The notes under the pieces were generated by a model. It was given only the letters and a program-made list of their open reading frames with translations, made no database searches and was not told the origin of the DNA. From the NCBI GenBank assembly GCA_942493135.1, contig OW818684.1:868001-932000 (forward strand): 64,000 bases of DNA. The letters run 5' to 3'. A program made the translations under genes and the position numbers. Of this stretch, positions 9,664-18,956 are shown in pieces. Within the stretch, counting starts at the first letter, position 1, and every line of letters begins with the position of its first letter. This stretch comes from Planctellipticum sp942493135. Its GTDB lineage: Bacteria; Planctomycetota; Planctomycetia; Planctomycetales; Planctomycetaceae.

Positions 9664-9688
9664 GACAAATTTGTCTCAGATATTTGAG
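9664..9688. promoter_or_regulatory. Adjacent palindromes, possible operator
   Basis: A perfect 12-bp palindrome GACAAATTTGTC (9664-9675) overlaps by one base an imperfect palindrome CTCA-6 nt-TGAG (9675-9688). Both lie in an AT-rich stretch between the divergent membrane kinase and the receiver gene. The placement suggests a transcription-factor site; the factor is unknown. Confidence 0.4.
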
Positions 9689-9859
9689 CATAACTCGTTA
9701 CCGAGGACTGTGCTACGGTGGAATCCATAGACTCGGGCCGGGGTTCTGACGTTTTGTCGCCCGATGCCAAGCGTCGATGTGCAATTCGAAGCACAAGGGA
9801 GTGGCGTCCGGACACTTCCAGCAGGTCCACCGGTCGAATAAAGTCGTCGGCTGTGGAGA

Positions 9860-10432
9860 ATGGCCCTTGAAGGTCGCCGCGCGACTTTGCAAGATCACGA
9901 TATCGGTAGACCTCACCGTCTTGAATCTTGTCGTGTCGACGGCAGATCAGGAAGCTCCGACCGGAAATCTCAACCCGCCGTGTCTCCGAATGCAAACTCA
10001 AAATTGGCGACCGACGCTCGGTTGCTCCAAGGGCGAATCCTGGTTGTCGATGACATTCCGGACCACAGGAGTTTATTGAAGCTGCTGCTCTCTCGCGCGG
10101 GGGCGGAAGTGATCAGCGCAGAGAATGGGCGGCAGGCCTTGGAGATCGTTGAGAACGCCTTGCGAGAAAATGAAGTTCCGTTCGATCTCATCGTCACCGA
10201 CATGATGATGCCGGAAATGAACGGCGCCGAGCTCGCGAAGGCCATTCGACTGCGCGGCTGGAAGTTGCCTTTGATTGCCTGCAGTGCCGCGGTGATGTCC
10301 GAAGAACAGGCTGCCTCGCTTTCGGCGGGATGCAATGACTTTGTTTCCAAGCCGATCCGTCGACAACTGCTGCTTGAGACGTGTCGGCGGTGGATGAAGA
10401 TCCCCTCGCCACCGAAATTCGAGGCTGGATGA
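9860..10432 (+). CDS. Single-domain response regulator (receiver only)
   Basis: 190 residues from the first in-frame ATG, but the first 55 or so residues are Arg/Ser-rich and look non-coding. A GTG at 9980 would give a 150-residue protein and may be the true start. The receiver is complete: acidic pair in ILVVDDIPDH, phospho-Asp in LIVTDMMMPEMNG, the switch Ser in IACSAAV and the Lys in FVSKPI. There is no output domain, as in CheY- or Spo0F-like relay proteins. It is likely a phosphate acceptor for one of the two neighbouring kinases. Confidence 0.85.
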   Translation: MALEGRRATLQDHDIGRPHRLESCRVDGRSGSSDRKSQPAVSPNANSKLATDARLLQGRILVVDDIPDHRSLLKLLLSRAGAEVISAENGRQALEIVENALRENEVPFDLIVTDMMMPEMNGAELAKAIRLRGWKLPLIACSAAVMSEEQAASLSAGCNDFVSKPIRRQLLLETCRRWMKIPSPPKFEAG

Positions 10433-10657
10433 CTATCGCCGGCGTCAAAGCGAGAGGAAACGTTATCCGAGTTGCCTTTTACGCGACCGAATTTCGCCGC
10501 AGTTCTTGACAAAACAGCGTCCATTGATATGTTGCATAGTGGCGTCATGAATCGATTTCGCCGATTTCTGGTCCCGCAGAGGGGGGGCAGGATGGTCTTG
10601 GCCATCTCGTTCCAGCTCTGGTGAAGGGGCCTTCAGCAATTGCGGGAGTGTTGATCG

Positions 10658-13150
10658 ATGCGTTGGAGTCGCCTGGTACTGCCGTTGCTGATTGCAGCCG
10701 CGTTTGGCCCGGAACTGCTCGCCGCCCCCCCGAAAGGTCTCGGCGATCCCGGGACTCTCACGGGGCTGCGAATTGAGCCGAATCTGGAGGGGAAAGGCGT
10801 GCTGGTCCGTGGCCGAGATGCCCGGCAGCAACTTTTCGTGACAGGGACTTACTCCTCGGGCCAGCTCCGGGACCACACCCGGTCCGTCCAGTACACGGTC
10901 GAGCCCGCCGATCTGGTCGCCATCGACCCGACGGGGCACCTCGTGCCCCGCAAGGACGGCAAAGGCGTGATTCGTGCTACCGGCAGCGGCGTCGCCGCCG
11001 AATTGCCGCTGGAAGTCACCGGCATCTCCCAGGACGTCCCGATCAATTTCAAGAATCAGGTCGTCCCGGTCTTCACCAAGCTCGCCTGCAACAGCGGCGG
11101 CTGTCACGGGAAAGCCAGCGGCCAGAACGGCTTCAAGCTCTCGCTGCTGGGTTTCTATCCGGAAGACGATTACGAGTTCCTCGTCAAGGAAGGTCGCGGT
11201 CGCCGGCTGTTTCCGCCGTCTCCCGGCGAAAGCCTGCTCCTGATGAAAGCTGTCGGACAGGCCCCGCACGGCGGCGGCAAGCGGATGGAGGCGGATAGCT
11301 ACGAGTACCGCCTCGCCTACCGCTGGATCGAGCAGGGAATGCCTTACGGCTCCGAGAAAGACCCGGTCGTCGTCGGCATCCGCTGCCTTCCAGAGAGTCG
11401 AGTGATGGACCGGGGGGCCGAGCAGCAGGTGACGGTCGTCGCGATGTACAGCGACGGTTCGAGCGAAGACGTGACGCGCATGGCGTTGTATGAGCCGAAC
11501 GATCCGGAAATGGCGGAAGTCAGCGTGACCGGGCTCGTGAAAACTCACGATCTCTCGGGCGAAGTCGCGATTATGGCCCGCTATCAGGGGCAGGTTTCAA
11601 CGTTCCGCTCCACAGTGCCGCTGGGCGCAGAAATCGTCGATCGGCCGCCAGTCAAGAACTTCATCGACGAAGCCGTCTTCGGCAAGCTCGACATCCTCGG
11701 CATCCCGCCATCCCCGGTCAGTGACGACGCCACGTTCCTGCGCCGCGTTTCCGTGGACCTGACTGGTACCCTGCCGACCGAGAGCGAAGTGGCGAAATTC
11801 CTGGCGGATTCCGCTGCGGACAAGCGGTCGAAGCTGATCGACAGGCTGCTCGACAGTCCGGAATACGCCGACTACTTCGCCAACAAGTGGAGCATGGTGC
11901 TGCGAAACAAGCGCAGGGGCAACGACGCCCTGGCGCCGACGTACGCGTTCCACCAGTGGATCCGCTCCAGCCTCTACGAGAACAAATCCTACGACCAGTT
12001 CGTGCGCGAGATCCTGACCGCCTCCGGCAGCCCTGAAGATAATCCTCCCGTGACGTGGTATCGCGAAGTCGACCAGGCCAACGAGCAGGTTGAAGACGTG
12101 GCCCAGCTCTTCCTGGGGCTGCGGATTCAATGCGCCCGCTGCCACCACCACCCGTTCGAGAAGTGGAGCCAGGACGACTACTACGGTCTGGCGGCCTTCT
12201 TCAGCCGGGTTGGCAAGAAGAACATGGTCGGCGGCAATCCGGCGTTCCGCGACAAGCGGGTGTTCCATAACGATGCGGCTGGTCCTGCTCAGGCGCGCAA
12301 CGAACGGTCGGGCAAGATGCTCTCGCCAACCGGTCTCGGGGCTCCGGCGCTGGCGCTCTCTGCCGATCAGGATCCGCGGGTCAATCTGGCAGACTGGATG
12401 TCTGCCCCGGAGAATCCGTTCTTCGCCAAGGCGCTGGTCAATCGCTACTGGAAGCACTTCTTCAGCCGGGGGATTGTGGAGCCGGAAGACGACATGCGGG
12501 AGACCAACCCGCCCGCCAACCCGGTCCTGCTCGACGGACTGGCGAAGCACTTCGTGGATTCGAAGTTCGATCTCAAGCAGCTCGTTCGGGAGATCTGCAA
12601 CTCCAGCACGTATCAGCTCAGCGCCCTGCCGAACGAGTACAATCTGAAGGACAAGCAGAATTTCTCGCGGTACTACCCGAAGCGGCTGACGGCGGAGACA
12701 CTCTACGACGGCTTCCACCGTGTGACCGCCACGACCCAGGCCTACGGCGGCCTGCCGGCCGGCACGCGGGCCTCTCAGCTTCCCGATCCGACTGTCGGCC
12801 CCTACTTCCTGAAGGTGTTCGGCCAGCCGCAGGCGGACACGGCCTGTGAATGCGAGCGTTCGCAGGAAGCCAACCTCGCGCAAAGCCTGCACCTGCTCAA
12901 CAGCGCCGAGGTCCAGACGAAGATCTCCGCCGCGAACGGACGGGCCGATCTCCTCGCGAAGGACAAGGACCGAAAAGACGAAGGCAAGCTCCGCGAGCTC
13001 TACCGCTGGGTCTACGCCCGCGAGCCGGACGCCGAGGAGCTGCGAGTGGGTCTCGCTCACGTGGAGAAGCACAAGGACAATCCGAAGATCGCCTACGAGG
13101 ACATTACGTGGGCGCTGATCAACACGAAGGAATTTCTGTTCAACCACTGA
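10658..13150 (+). CDS. Planctomycete DUF1549/DUF1553 protein with cytochrome-type haem motifs
   Basis: 830 residues with a signal peptide (cleavage near LLA-APP). In order: an Ig-like/BIG2-type segment (about 30-125), a PSCyt1-like haem site LACNSGGCHGKASGQNG (about 142-158), a second Ig-like segment (about 235-320), DUF1549 (PSCyt2; VDLTGTLPTESEVAKFL, about 330-530, containing CARCHHHPFEKW), and DUF1553 (PSD1; ALVNRYWKHFFSRGIVEPEDD to the C-terminus). Such proteins are typical of planctomycetes and are usually followed by a DUF1501 partner; here none follows and a terminator comes directly after. They are thought to be periplasmic, with redox or polysaccharide-related roles that remain unproven. 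Confidence 0.95.
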   Translation: MRWSRLVLPLLIAAAFGPELLAAPPKGLGDPGTLTGLRIEPNLEGKGVLVRGRDARQQLFVTGTYSSGQLRDHTRSVQYTVEPADLVAIDPTGHLVPRKDGKGVIRATGSGVAAELPLEVTGISQDVPINFKNQVVPVFTKLACNSGGCHGKASGQNGFKLSLLGFYPEDDYEFLVKEGRGRRLFPPSPGESLLLMKAVGQAPHGGGKRMEADSYEYRLAYRWIEQGMPYGSEKDPVVVGIRCLPESRVMDRGAEQQVTVVAMYSDGSSEDVTRMALYEPNDPEMAEVSVTGLVKTHDLSGEVAIMARYQGQVSTFRSTVPLGAEIVDRPPVKNFIDEAVFGKLDILGIPPSPVSDDATFLRRVSVDLTGTLPTESEVAKFLADSAADKRSKLIDRLLDSPEYADYFANKWSMVLRNKRRGNDALAPTYAFHQWIRSSLYENKSYDQFVREILTASGSPEDNPPVTWYREVDQANEQVEDVAQLFLGLRIQCARCHHHPFEKWSQDDYYGLAAFFSRVGKKNMVGGNPAFRDKRVFHNDAAGPAQARNERSGKMLSPTGLGAPALALSADQDPRVNLADWMSAPENPFFAKALVNRYWKHFFSRGIVEPEDDMRETNPPANPVLLDGLAKHFVDSKFDLKQLVREICNSSTYQLSALPNEYNLKDKQNFSRYYPKRLTAETLYDGFHRVTATTQAYGGLPAGTRASQLPDPTVGPYFLKVFGQPQADTACECERSQEANLAQSLHLLNSAEVQTKISAANGRADLLAKDKDRKDEGKLRELYRWVYAREPDAEELRVGLAHVEKHKDNPKIAYEDITWALINTKEFLFNH

Positions 13151-13175
13151 CGGTTGAATGGCTGAACTGCGTTTC

Positions 13176-13211
13176 AAGAGCCCCGGTCATTGCCGGGGCT
13201 CTTTCGTTTTT
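13176..13211 (+). terminator. Rho-independent terminator after the DUF1549/DUF1553 gene
   Basis: AAGAGCCCCGG and CCGGGGCTCTT form an 11-bp stem around a short loop, followed by TCGTTTTT, 25 nt after the stop codon. Confidence 0.88.
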
Positions 13212-13515
13212 GCAGAAGTCCGGTTCCAACGCGCTGTCGATGACCGGGGACTCATCAGGAACCTTTCGTGTAGATTCCGGCCGCAAAACTGCTCCTGCCG
13301 ACGCCATCCGTTGAAAAATGACATTTCCGTTGTGCAACGTCTTGACTTCGCTCCTCGGAACGGAGGATGGTGAGAGTTTGACAGGCACTGTGTACCAATC
13401 TCGACGACCGAGCATCACTGGTAGAAATACTGACCAGCATTGAGTCAGACGCTGCCGGAGGAGTTCGGTCCCGGGAGGTCGAGGTTGGTTCCAGAGAAAA
13501 CAAGACTGCGCGGCG
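13212..13515. other. Intergenic stretch before the PaaK-like gene
   Basis: About 300 nt without a credible gene. A perfect TTGACA occurs at 13378-13383 but has no convincing -10 element at 16-18 nt, so the promoter of the downstream pair is not resolved. Confidence 0.4.
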
Positions 13516-14982
13516 ATGCTGAGCAAGAGTCTGTTACGGGCCGTCGGACTGCCGGCGATCGAAGTCTGCACGCGGGCGCGATTCTGGTCGCGCTACCGGA
13601 GGGCGGTCCGTTTCGACCGCTCCGGGCCAGAGACCCAGCAGACGCAGACGCGGGAGCACCTGGCAGTTCTGCTCAACGCGGCGCTGAAGACCGGCCTCCA
13701 GCGTCAGCGGCTGGAGCGAGCCGGGATCCCTGGCAATGACGTTTCGTCTCAGATCTCAGTGGAAATCCTGCATCGGCTGCAGCCCATCGGCAAGGACGAG
13801 ATTCGTCGAAATTTCCCGGCCGACGTGCTGACGCCCGGTCACGAAGGAGAGCGGGCTTACCTCACAACGTCGGGCACCACCGCCGACCGCATGACGGTCG
13901 TGTCAGACTTTGCTAAACGGGATGCCGGACGGGCCGCCGAGCTGCATTCGCTGAAAATCGCGCTCAATCAGGATGTCGGCGTCGCCAGCGTCGAAATCCC
14001 CCCCAACGCCTGCAACGCCGTGTGCGGCGTCGGCGAGGCGTTACCTCAAACTCTCGGCGGCTACGTCTGGCACGCACTGAGGCGTCAGTCGCTGCTCGAC
14101 GCGAACGTGCGATCCGAGCTGCATGGTCGGTTCGAGAAGCGAGTCATTCACCGGCGCCGCACTCTGCAACCGCTCGATCCGGCGCCGCCGGAAATCCTGC
14201 GTCCGATGCTGGACGACCGACTGGACGACATCGCCCGCGACCGCCCCGCTTTGCTCCGCGGCTTTCCCCAGTACCTCCTCTGGCTGGCGGAACGTGCGGC
14301 CTCGCGCCAGCTGCGCCTGCCATCGCTGAAAGCCATCGGGCCATACGGCGGTCTCGCGTCGCCACAAATGGCACAGCGGATCCGCGATGGATTCAGAGCG
14401 GACTTCCGAAATCTCTACGGGACCAGCGAACTGGGGCCGGTGGCTGCGGCGTGCTCGAACTCACCAGCCATGCACGTTTTCGAAAATCACTTCATCATCG
14501 AAGTCTTTCGAGGAAATGAGCCGGCCGGCCCCGGCGAGATTGGTCAACTCGTGGTGACCGACTTGACCAACCTGACGATGCCACTGATTCGGTATCGCGT
14601 CGGCGACGTCGGTCGACTGATCGCGGAACCTTGCGACTGCGGCCGCCGGAGCATTCGCCTGGAGGTGCTGGGACGAATTTCGGAAGTCCTGAACACGCCG
14701 AATGGCCCACTCGTCCCCTCCGTGGTCGCAGATGCCATTCTCGAAGATCGCGGAGTCGCCAATTTTCGACTGGAAGAGTTCGCCAGTGGGCGATTCGAGC
14801 TGAGCATCGTGCCGAGTCTGGACGGTCCGGCTCCTCGACCGGACGACATGCGGGACCGCCTGGCGGCGTTGCACGGCGGACTTCGCAGTCTGGAGTGTCG
14901 CCCGGCCGCTTATCTGCAGCCCGAGGCCAGCGGAAAGTACCGCCTCATCGTACCGCTTCGAAGTCCTCTGGACGTCCTCTGA
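13516..14982 (+). CDS. PaaK-like adenylate-forming enzyme (phenylacetate-CoA ligase / F390-synthetase type)
   Basis: 488 residues. Adenylate-forming signatures of the PaaK branch: phosphate-binding loop YLTTSGTTADRM (about 115-126), aromatic/acidic motif LYGTSELGPV (about 299-308), and the C-terminal hinge region YRVGDVGRL...EPCDCGRR...LEVLGRISEVLN, where the Cys pair resembles the metal-binding CxCG of PaaK homologues. Such enzymes activate a carboxylate as an acyl-AMP and often pass it to a thiol. The substrate is not predictable. It lies 16 nt upstream of a SufS-like cysteine desulfurase on the same strand, implying co-expression. No transporter, carrier protein or phenylacetate catabolic genes are nearby. 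Confidence 0.85.
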   Translation: MLSKSLLRAVGLPAIEVCTRARFWSRYRRAVRFDRSGPETQQTQTREHLAVLLNAALKTGLQRQRLERAGIPGNDVSSQISVEILHRLQPIGKDEIRRNFPADVLTPGHEGERAYLTTSGTTADRMTVVSDFAKRDAGRAAELHSLKIALNQDVGVASVEIPPNACNAVCGVGEALPQTLGGYVWHALRRQSLLDANVRSELHGRFEKRVIHRRRTLQPLDPAPPEILRPMLDDRLDDIARDRPALLRGFPQYLLWLAERAASRQLRLPSLKAIGPYGGLASPQMAQRIRDGFRADFRNLYGTSELGPVAAACSNSPAMHVFENHFIIEVFRGNEPAGPGEIGQLVVTDLTNLTMPLIRYRVGDVGRLIAEPCDCGRRSIRLEVLGRISEVLNTPNGPLVPSVVADAILEDRGVANFRLEEFASGRFELSIVPSLDGPAPRPDDMRDRLAALHGGLRSLECRPAAYLQPEASGKYRLIVPLRSPLDVL

Positions 14983-14998
14983 CGCTGGCGATTGCCCG

Positions 14999-16198
14999 AT
15001 GAGTTTCCTGCCCTCGTCACTGCGTAACGACTTCCCGGCCCTGGCGCAAGTCAGCCCAAGCGGTCGACCGCTCGTCTATCTCGACAGCGCGGCGACCGCG
15101 CTCCGTCCGCAGCCGGTGATCGACGCGGTGACAGACGCGATGTCCCGCTATGCGTCCGGAGTGCATCGTTCCGTCCATTCCCTCGGCGACGAGGCGACCG
15201 AGCGATTCGAAGGGGCGCGGCGGACCGTCGCCCGCTGGGTCGGGGCGCAGGAGCACGAAATCGTCTTCACGCGGAACACGACCGAAAGCCTGAATTTCGT
15301 CGCTCGCGGCTGCGCGCTCCGCGGACGGGTGCTGGTCTCCTTGAGCGAACATCACTCCTGCCTGCTCTGCTGGGGCGAGCAGGATGTGGTTGCTGTTCCC
15401 CCCCTCCCGGATGGAACTCCGGATACCGAAACCTTCTATCGGCGTTTGTCGGTCGGAGACTTCGGCCTGGTCGCGGTCTCGCACGTCTCCAACGTGACGG
15501 GCTACCGCTGGGACCTGCCTCGCCTGGCGGCCGCAGCCCATGCCTCCGGGGCCGTCCTGGTGGTCGACGCGGCTCAGTCGGCCGCGCATGGCCCCCTGCG
15601 CGTGTCAGACCTGGACTGCGACTTCCTCGCATTCAGCGGCCACAAACTGGGATCGCCGGCCGGCGTCGGCGTGCTTTACGGAAAAGCCGACCGGCTCGCC
15701 GCACTCGCTCCCTCGTGGCGCGGCGGCGGCTCGGTGGAGCAGGTTGACGGAATCTCCTCTGAGTCGCGAGCCGTTCCCTGGCGATTTGAGGCTGGTACGC
15801 CGGCGCTCGAAGCGGTCGTCGGCCTGGACGCCGCGATTCAATATCTCTGGGACGTCGGCCCGGAAGAGATCGGCGATCATCAGCGCGCCCTCCGCCGATT
15901 GGCGATCGACCGGCTGCAAACTATGAAGTCAGTCCGCCTGCTCGGCGACATGTCCGCCGAGTCCGACGGTCCGGTCAGTTTTGCCGTCCCGAACCAGTCA
16001 CCCCACATGCTGGCCCGCGCCCTGAGTGACGCCCACGGCATCTGCGTCCGCTCGGGATTCCACTGCGCCCAGCCGCTGCACGACGCGACCGGTTTTCCGG
16101 CGACACTGCGGTTGTCGTTCTACGTCTACAACCGGCCCGAAGAGATCGACGTCTTCTGCAGCGCCTTCGAACGCCTGCTCGCCGCCAGCCCGCGGTAG
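14999..16198 (+). CDS. Class-V aminotransferase, SufS-like cysteine desulfurase
   Basis: 399 residues, the length expected for group II (SufS/CsdA) desulfurases. Key residues are present: LDSAATALRP near the N-terminus, ESLNFVARG, the PLP-stacking His in SEHHSC, PLP-N1 Asp in VVDAAQSAAHG, Schiff-base Lys in FSGHKLGSPAGVGVLYG (about 216), substrate Arg in LRLSFYVYN, and the persulfide Cys in VRSGFHCAQPLH (about 351). It removes sulfur from cysteine as an enzyme-bound persulfide. No SufE, SufU or SufBCD is adjacent. The partner gene 16 nt upstream is a PaaK-like adenylating enzyme, so a dedicated sulfur-transfer role is possible rather than general Fe-S assembly (inference). Confidence 0.9.
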   Translation: MSFLPSSLRNDFPALAQVSPSGRPLVYLDSAATALRPQPVIDAVTDAMSRYASGVHRSVHSLGDEATERFEGARRTVARWVGAQEHEIVFTRNTTESLNFVARGCALRGRVLVSLSEHHSCLLCWGEQDVVAVPPLPDGTPDTETFYRRLSVGDFGLVAVSHVSNVTGYRWDLPRLAAAAHASGAVLVVDAAQSAAHGPLRVSDLDCDFLAFSGHKLGSPAGVGVLYGKADRLAALAPSWRGGGSVEQVDGISSESRAVPWRFEAGTPALEAVVGLDAAIQYLWDVGPEEIGDHQRALRRLAIDRLQTMKSVRLLGDMSAESDGPVSFAVPNQSPHMLARALSDAHGICVRSGFHCAQPLHDATGFPATLRLSFYVYNRPEEIDVFCSAFERLLAASPR

Positions 16199-16394
16199 CC
16201 CGTCGATCGGCAAGCCTCAGCCAATGGCTCTGCCCCCACGAAGGTCAGCTCTGACAGCCAGACCTGCGAAGATTCGATGAATCCCCGCGACAGCAGTCAG
16301 TTTCGACAACCAGGAACCTGGCGCGATGGAGACGTTCCATGTACACTGTCTTCCCGCCCCGATCCAGCCACTTCGCTCACGATAGAGTCCTCCG

Positions 16395-17939
16395 ATGCCG
16401 ACTTGCAAGATTCTGACACTGCTGCTGTGCCTCTCAGCGCCAGCCTGCTGTTCCGCCGCCGATGGTTTCCTTCAGAACGGAGTGACGGCCCATCGCGGCA
16501 ACTCGGGCGAATTCCCCGAGAGCACGCTCCCCGCCATCCGCAGTGCTCTCGAACTCGGCGCGGACTGGGTTGAAGTCGATCTGTTCCGCACCCGCGATGG
16601 CCAGCTCGTTGTTCTGCATGACCGGACGACCGGCCGCGTGGGCGATAAGAATCTCGTCGTCGCCGAGTCGACATTCGATGAACTGCGGACCGTCGACGTC
16701 GCCACCGATTTCCGCAAGCGATCGGGCCGGTCGATCGAGGAATGTCCGCCGCAGCACATCCCGACACTCGAAGAAATTCTGCGGCTGATCATGACGCAGT
16801 CGCAGACGCGGATCTCGCTGCAACCCAAGATGGACTGCGTCGCCCAGGCCGTCGAGCTGGTGAAACAGCTCAAGGCCGAACGCTGGGTCAGCTTCAACGA
16901 TGGCAGCCTCGAATACATGACGCAGGTCAAGCAGCTCGCTCCGGAGATCCCCGCCATCTGGGATCGCGGACCGGCCACCAGCATCGACGACGACATTCGC
17001 ATCGCCCGCGAACGCAATTTCTCCTCGCTGATCCTGCAGCACTCGGGCGTTACCGCCGAGAAGATCCGCAAGATCCGCGCGGCGGGCCTGGAGGCGGGCG
17101 CCTGGACGGTGAACGACCGGGCCGCGATGGAGCGTCTGCTCGACCTGGGGGTCGAACGCCTCTACACCGACTTTCCTCGCCTGGCCCTGGCGCTCAAAGC
17201 GGGCCGGCGTTTTCAGCCGGTCGCCTGCGACGGCCACTTCCCCAAACACCTGCAGGGGGTCTGCACGAACGAACGGGACGTCCTCTACTGGTCCTTCACC
17301 GACGTCCTCGTCCAGACCGATCTCGCCGGCAAAGTGCTGCAGAAGATCCCGGTCGCCGATCATCATGGCGATCTGTGCCATCACGACGGCCGGCTTTACG
17401 TCGCTGTGAACCTGGGGCTGTTCAACCAGCCCGCCGGCAAGGCCGATTCCTGGGTCTTCGTCTACGACGCCGATTCGCTGCAGGAACTCGCCCGTCATAA
17501 ATTCCCGGAGGTCGTCCACGGGGCCGGGGGCATGGCATATCGAAACGGCCGGTTCTACGTCGTGGGCGGTCTCCCTCCCGGCACGAACGAAAACTCCGTC
17601 TACGAGTATGACGATCATTTTCAGTTTCAGCGGCGGCACGTCCTTGCCAGCGGCTACACGTTGATGGGGATCCAGACCGCGGCGTTCGACGGCGAACACT
17701 GGTGGTTCGGCTGTTACGGGTCGCCCCGCCGGCTGCTGAAGGCTGACGCCAGCTTCCAGCTCGTCGGCCAGTGGGACTTCGACGCCTCGCTCGGTATTGT
17801 CGATCTTCCCGACGGCCGCCTGCTCGTCGCGCGAGGCACTTGCAGCAAGGAGACGGGTTGTACGGGCCGCCTCGAAGTCGCGGTTCCCGACGACACGTCG
17901 GGTTTGCGGATCGTTGCGGCCGAGCCCACAGCGAAGTAG
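16395..17939 (+). CDS. Secreted glycerophosphodiester phosphodiesterase with C-terminal propeller-like domain
   Basis: 514 residues with a Sec or lipoprotein-like leader (LLLCLSAPACCSAAD). The GDPD domain spans about 27-275: TAHRGNSGEFPEST (catalytic His and metal Glu), WVEVDLFRTRDGQLVVLHD (metal Asp and second His), and the barrel end AWTVNDRAAMERLLDLGVERLYTDFP cut here as AWTVNDRAAM plus GVERLYTDFP. It cleaves glycerophosphodiesters to glycerol-3-phosphate and an alcohol. The remaining 240 residues carry repeated beta strands (YWSFTDVLVQTDLAGKV, LYVAVNLG, WVFVYDADSLQEL) resembling a beta-propeller, an uncommon fusion partner. It is followed on the same strand by a phosphoesterase and a nuclease, suggesting phosphorus scavenging (inference). 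Confidence 0.87.
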   Translation: MPTCKILTLLLCLSAPACCSAADGFLQNGVTAHRGNSGEFPESTLPAIRSALELGADWVEVDLFRTRDGQLVVLHDRTTGRVGDKNLVVAESTFDELRTVDVATDFRKRSGRSIEECPPQHIPTLEEILRLIMTQSQTRISLQPKMDCVAQAVELVKQLKAERWVSFNDGSLEYMTQVKQLAPEIPAIWDRGPATSIDDDIRIARERNFSSLILQHSGVTAEKIRKIRAAGLEAGAWTVNDRAAMERLLDLGVERLYTDFPRLALALKAGRRFQPVACDGHFPKHLQGVCTNERDVLYWSFTDVLVQTDLAGKVLQKIPVADHHGDLCHHDGRLYVAVNLGLFNQPAGKADSWVFVYDADSLQELARHKFPEVVHGAGGMAYRNGRFYVVGGLPPGTNENSVYEYDDHFQFQRRHVLASGYTLMGIQTAAFDGEHWWFGCYGSPRRLLKADASFQLVGQWDFDASLGIVDLPDGRLLVARGTCSKETGCTGRLEVAVPDDTSGLRIVAAEPTAK

Positions 17940-18027
17940 CGGTCCATCGCCCGGTCGACCATGATGACCCCGGAGTGGCCGCGCGGTTTTCAACGCCTCA
18001 CACAACAGATCTCCGAGAACCTCTGCC

Positions 18028-18924
18028 ATGTCGCACACGCCACTCGGCCGCCGGGCCTTTCTCGCGGGGAGCACGCTGGTCCTGGCGACCGCGCAGGTCG
18101 ACCGGTTCCTCACCAGGCCGCTGCAAGCCGATGACGGGAAGTCTCCGCTGCGCATCGGGCTCGTCACCGATCTGCACCACGCGGACAAACCTCCCGCCGG
18201 CACGCGGCACTATCGCGAAACGCTGCGCAAACTCGCCGAGGCGGCTGAGACATTTCAGGCCAGTCCGCCAGCCTTCGTCGTCGAGCTGGGGGACTTGATC
18301 GATGCCGCCGATACTGTTGAGACCGAGCAGCGTTATCTCGCGACGATCAACCGCGAGTTCTCCAAGCTCTCCAAAGATCGCCACTACGTCCTCGGCAATC
18401 ACTGCGTCGACACGCTGAAGAAGGAGGAGTTTCTTGGCGGAGTGGAACAGAAGGCGTCCTACGACTCGTTCGACCGCGGCGGCTGGCACTTTGTGATTCT
18501 CGACGCCTGCTTTCGGAGCGACGGCGAGCCGTACGGCCGCAAGAACTTTGTCTGGACGGACGCCAACATTCCCGCCGCCGAGCTGGAATGGCTGCGGGCC
18601 GACCTGCAGGGAACCACGCTTCCGACGATCGTCTTCGCCCACCAGCGGCTCGACGTCAGCAACAATCACGGCGTCAGGAACGCTCCGCAGGTCCGCGAGG
18701 TTCTCGAAGCCTCCGGCAAGGTCCGCGCCGTCTTCCAGGGACACAGCCACCAGAACGACTACAACGAGATCGCCGGCATCCATTACACGACGTTGGTCGC
18801 GATGATCGAAGGGGCGGGCGTCGAGGACAACGGCTACTCGCTGCTGGAACTCGGCGACGACGGCACGATCACGCTGACCGGCTTCCGAAAGCAGCAGCAC
18901 CGCCGCTGGCCCCGCAGGTCGTGA
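18028..18924 (+). CDS. Tat-exported metallophosphoesterase
   Basis: 298 residues. A Tat-type signal GRRAFLAGST (twin Arg at 8-9) precedes a calcineurin-like domain: block I as VTDLHHAD (D-x-H with the x replaced by Leu), block II ELGDLID, block III LGNHCVD, and distal His in VFAHQRLD and QGHSHQNDY. All five metal-binding blocks are recognisable, so an active dinuclear metallo-enzyme is likely. It is downstream of the GDPD gene (88-nt gap) and upstream of an SNase-like nuclease (32-nt gap), giving a likely three-gene phosphoester-degrading unit. Confidence 0.88.
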   Translation: MSHTPLGRRAFLAGSTLVLATAQVDRFLTRPLQADDGKSPLRIGLVTDLHHADKPPAGTRHYRETLRKLAEAAETFQASPPAFVVELGDLIDAADTVETEQRYLATINREFSKLSKDRHYVLGNHCVDTLKKEEFLGGVEQKASYDSFDRGGWHFVILDACFRSDGEPYGRKNFVWTDANIPAAELEWLRADLQGTTLPTIVFAHQRLDVSNNHGVRNAPQVREVLEASGKVRAVFQGHSHQNDYNEIAGIHYTTLVAMIEGAGVEDNGYSLLELGDDGTITLTGFRKQQHRRWPRRS

Positions 18925-18956
18925 ACCGCAGCAGTCCGATTTCGAAGAGGCGAGGC

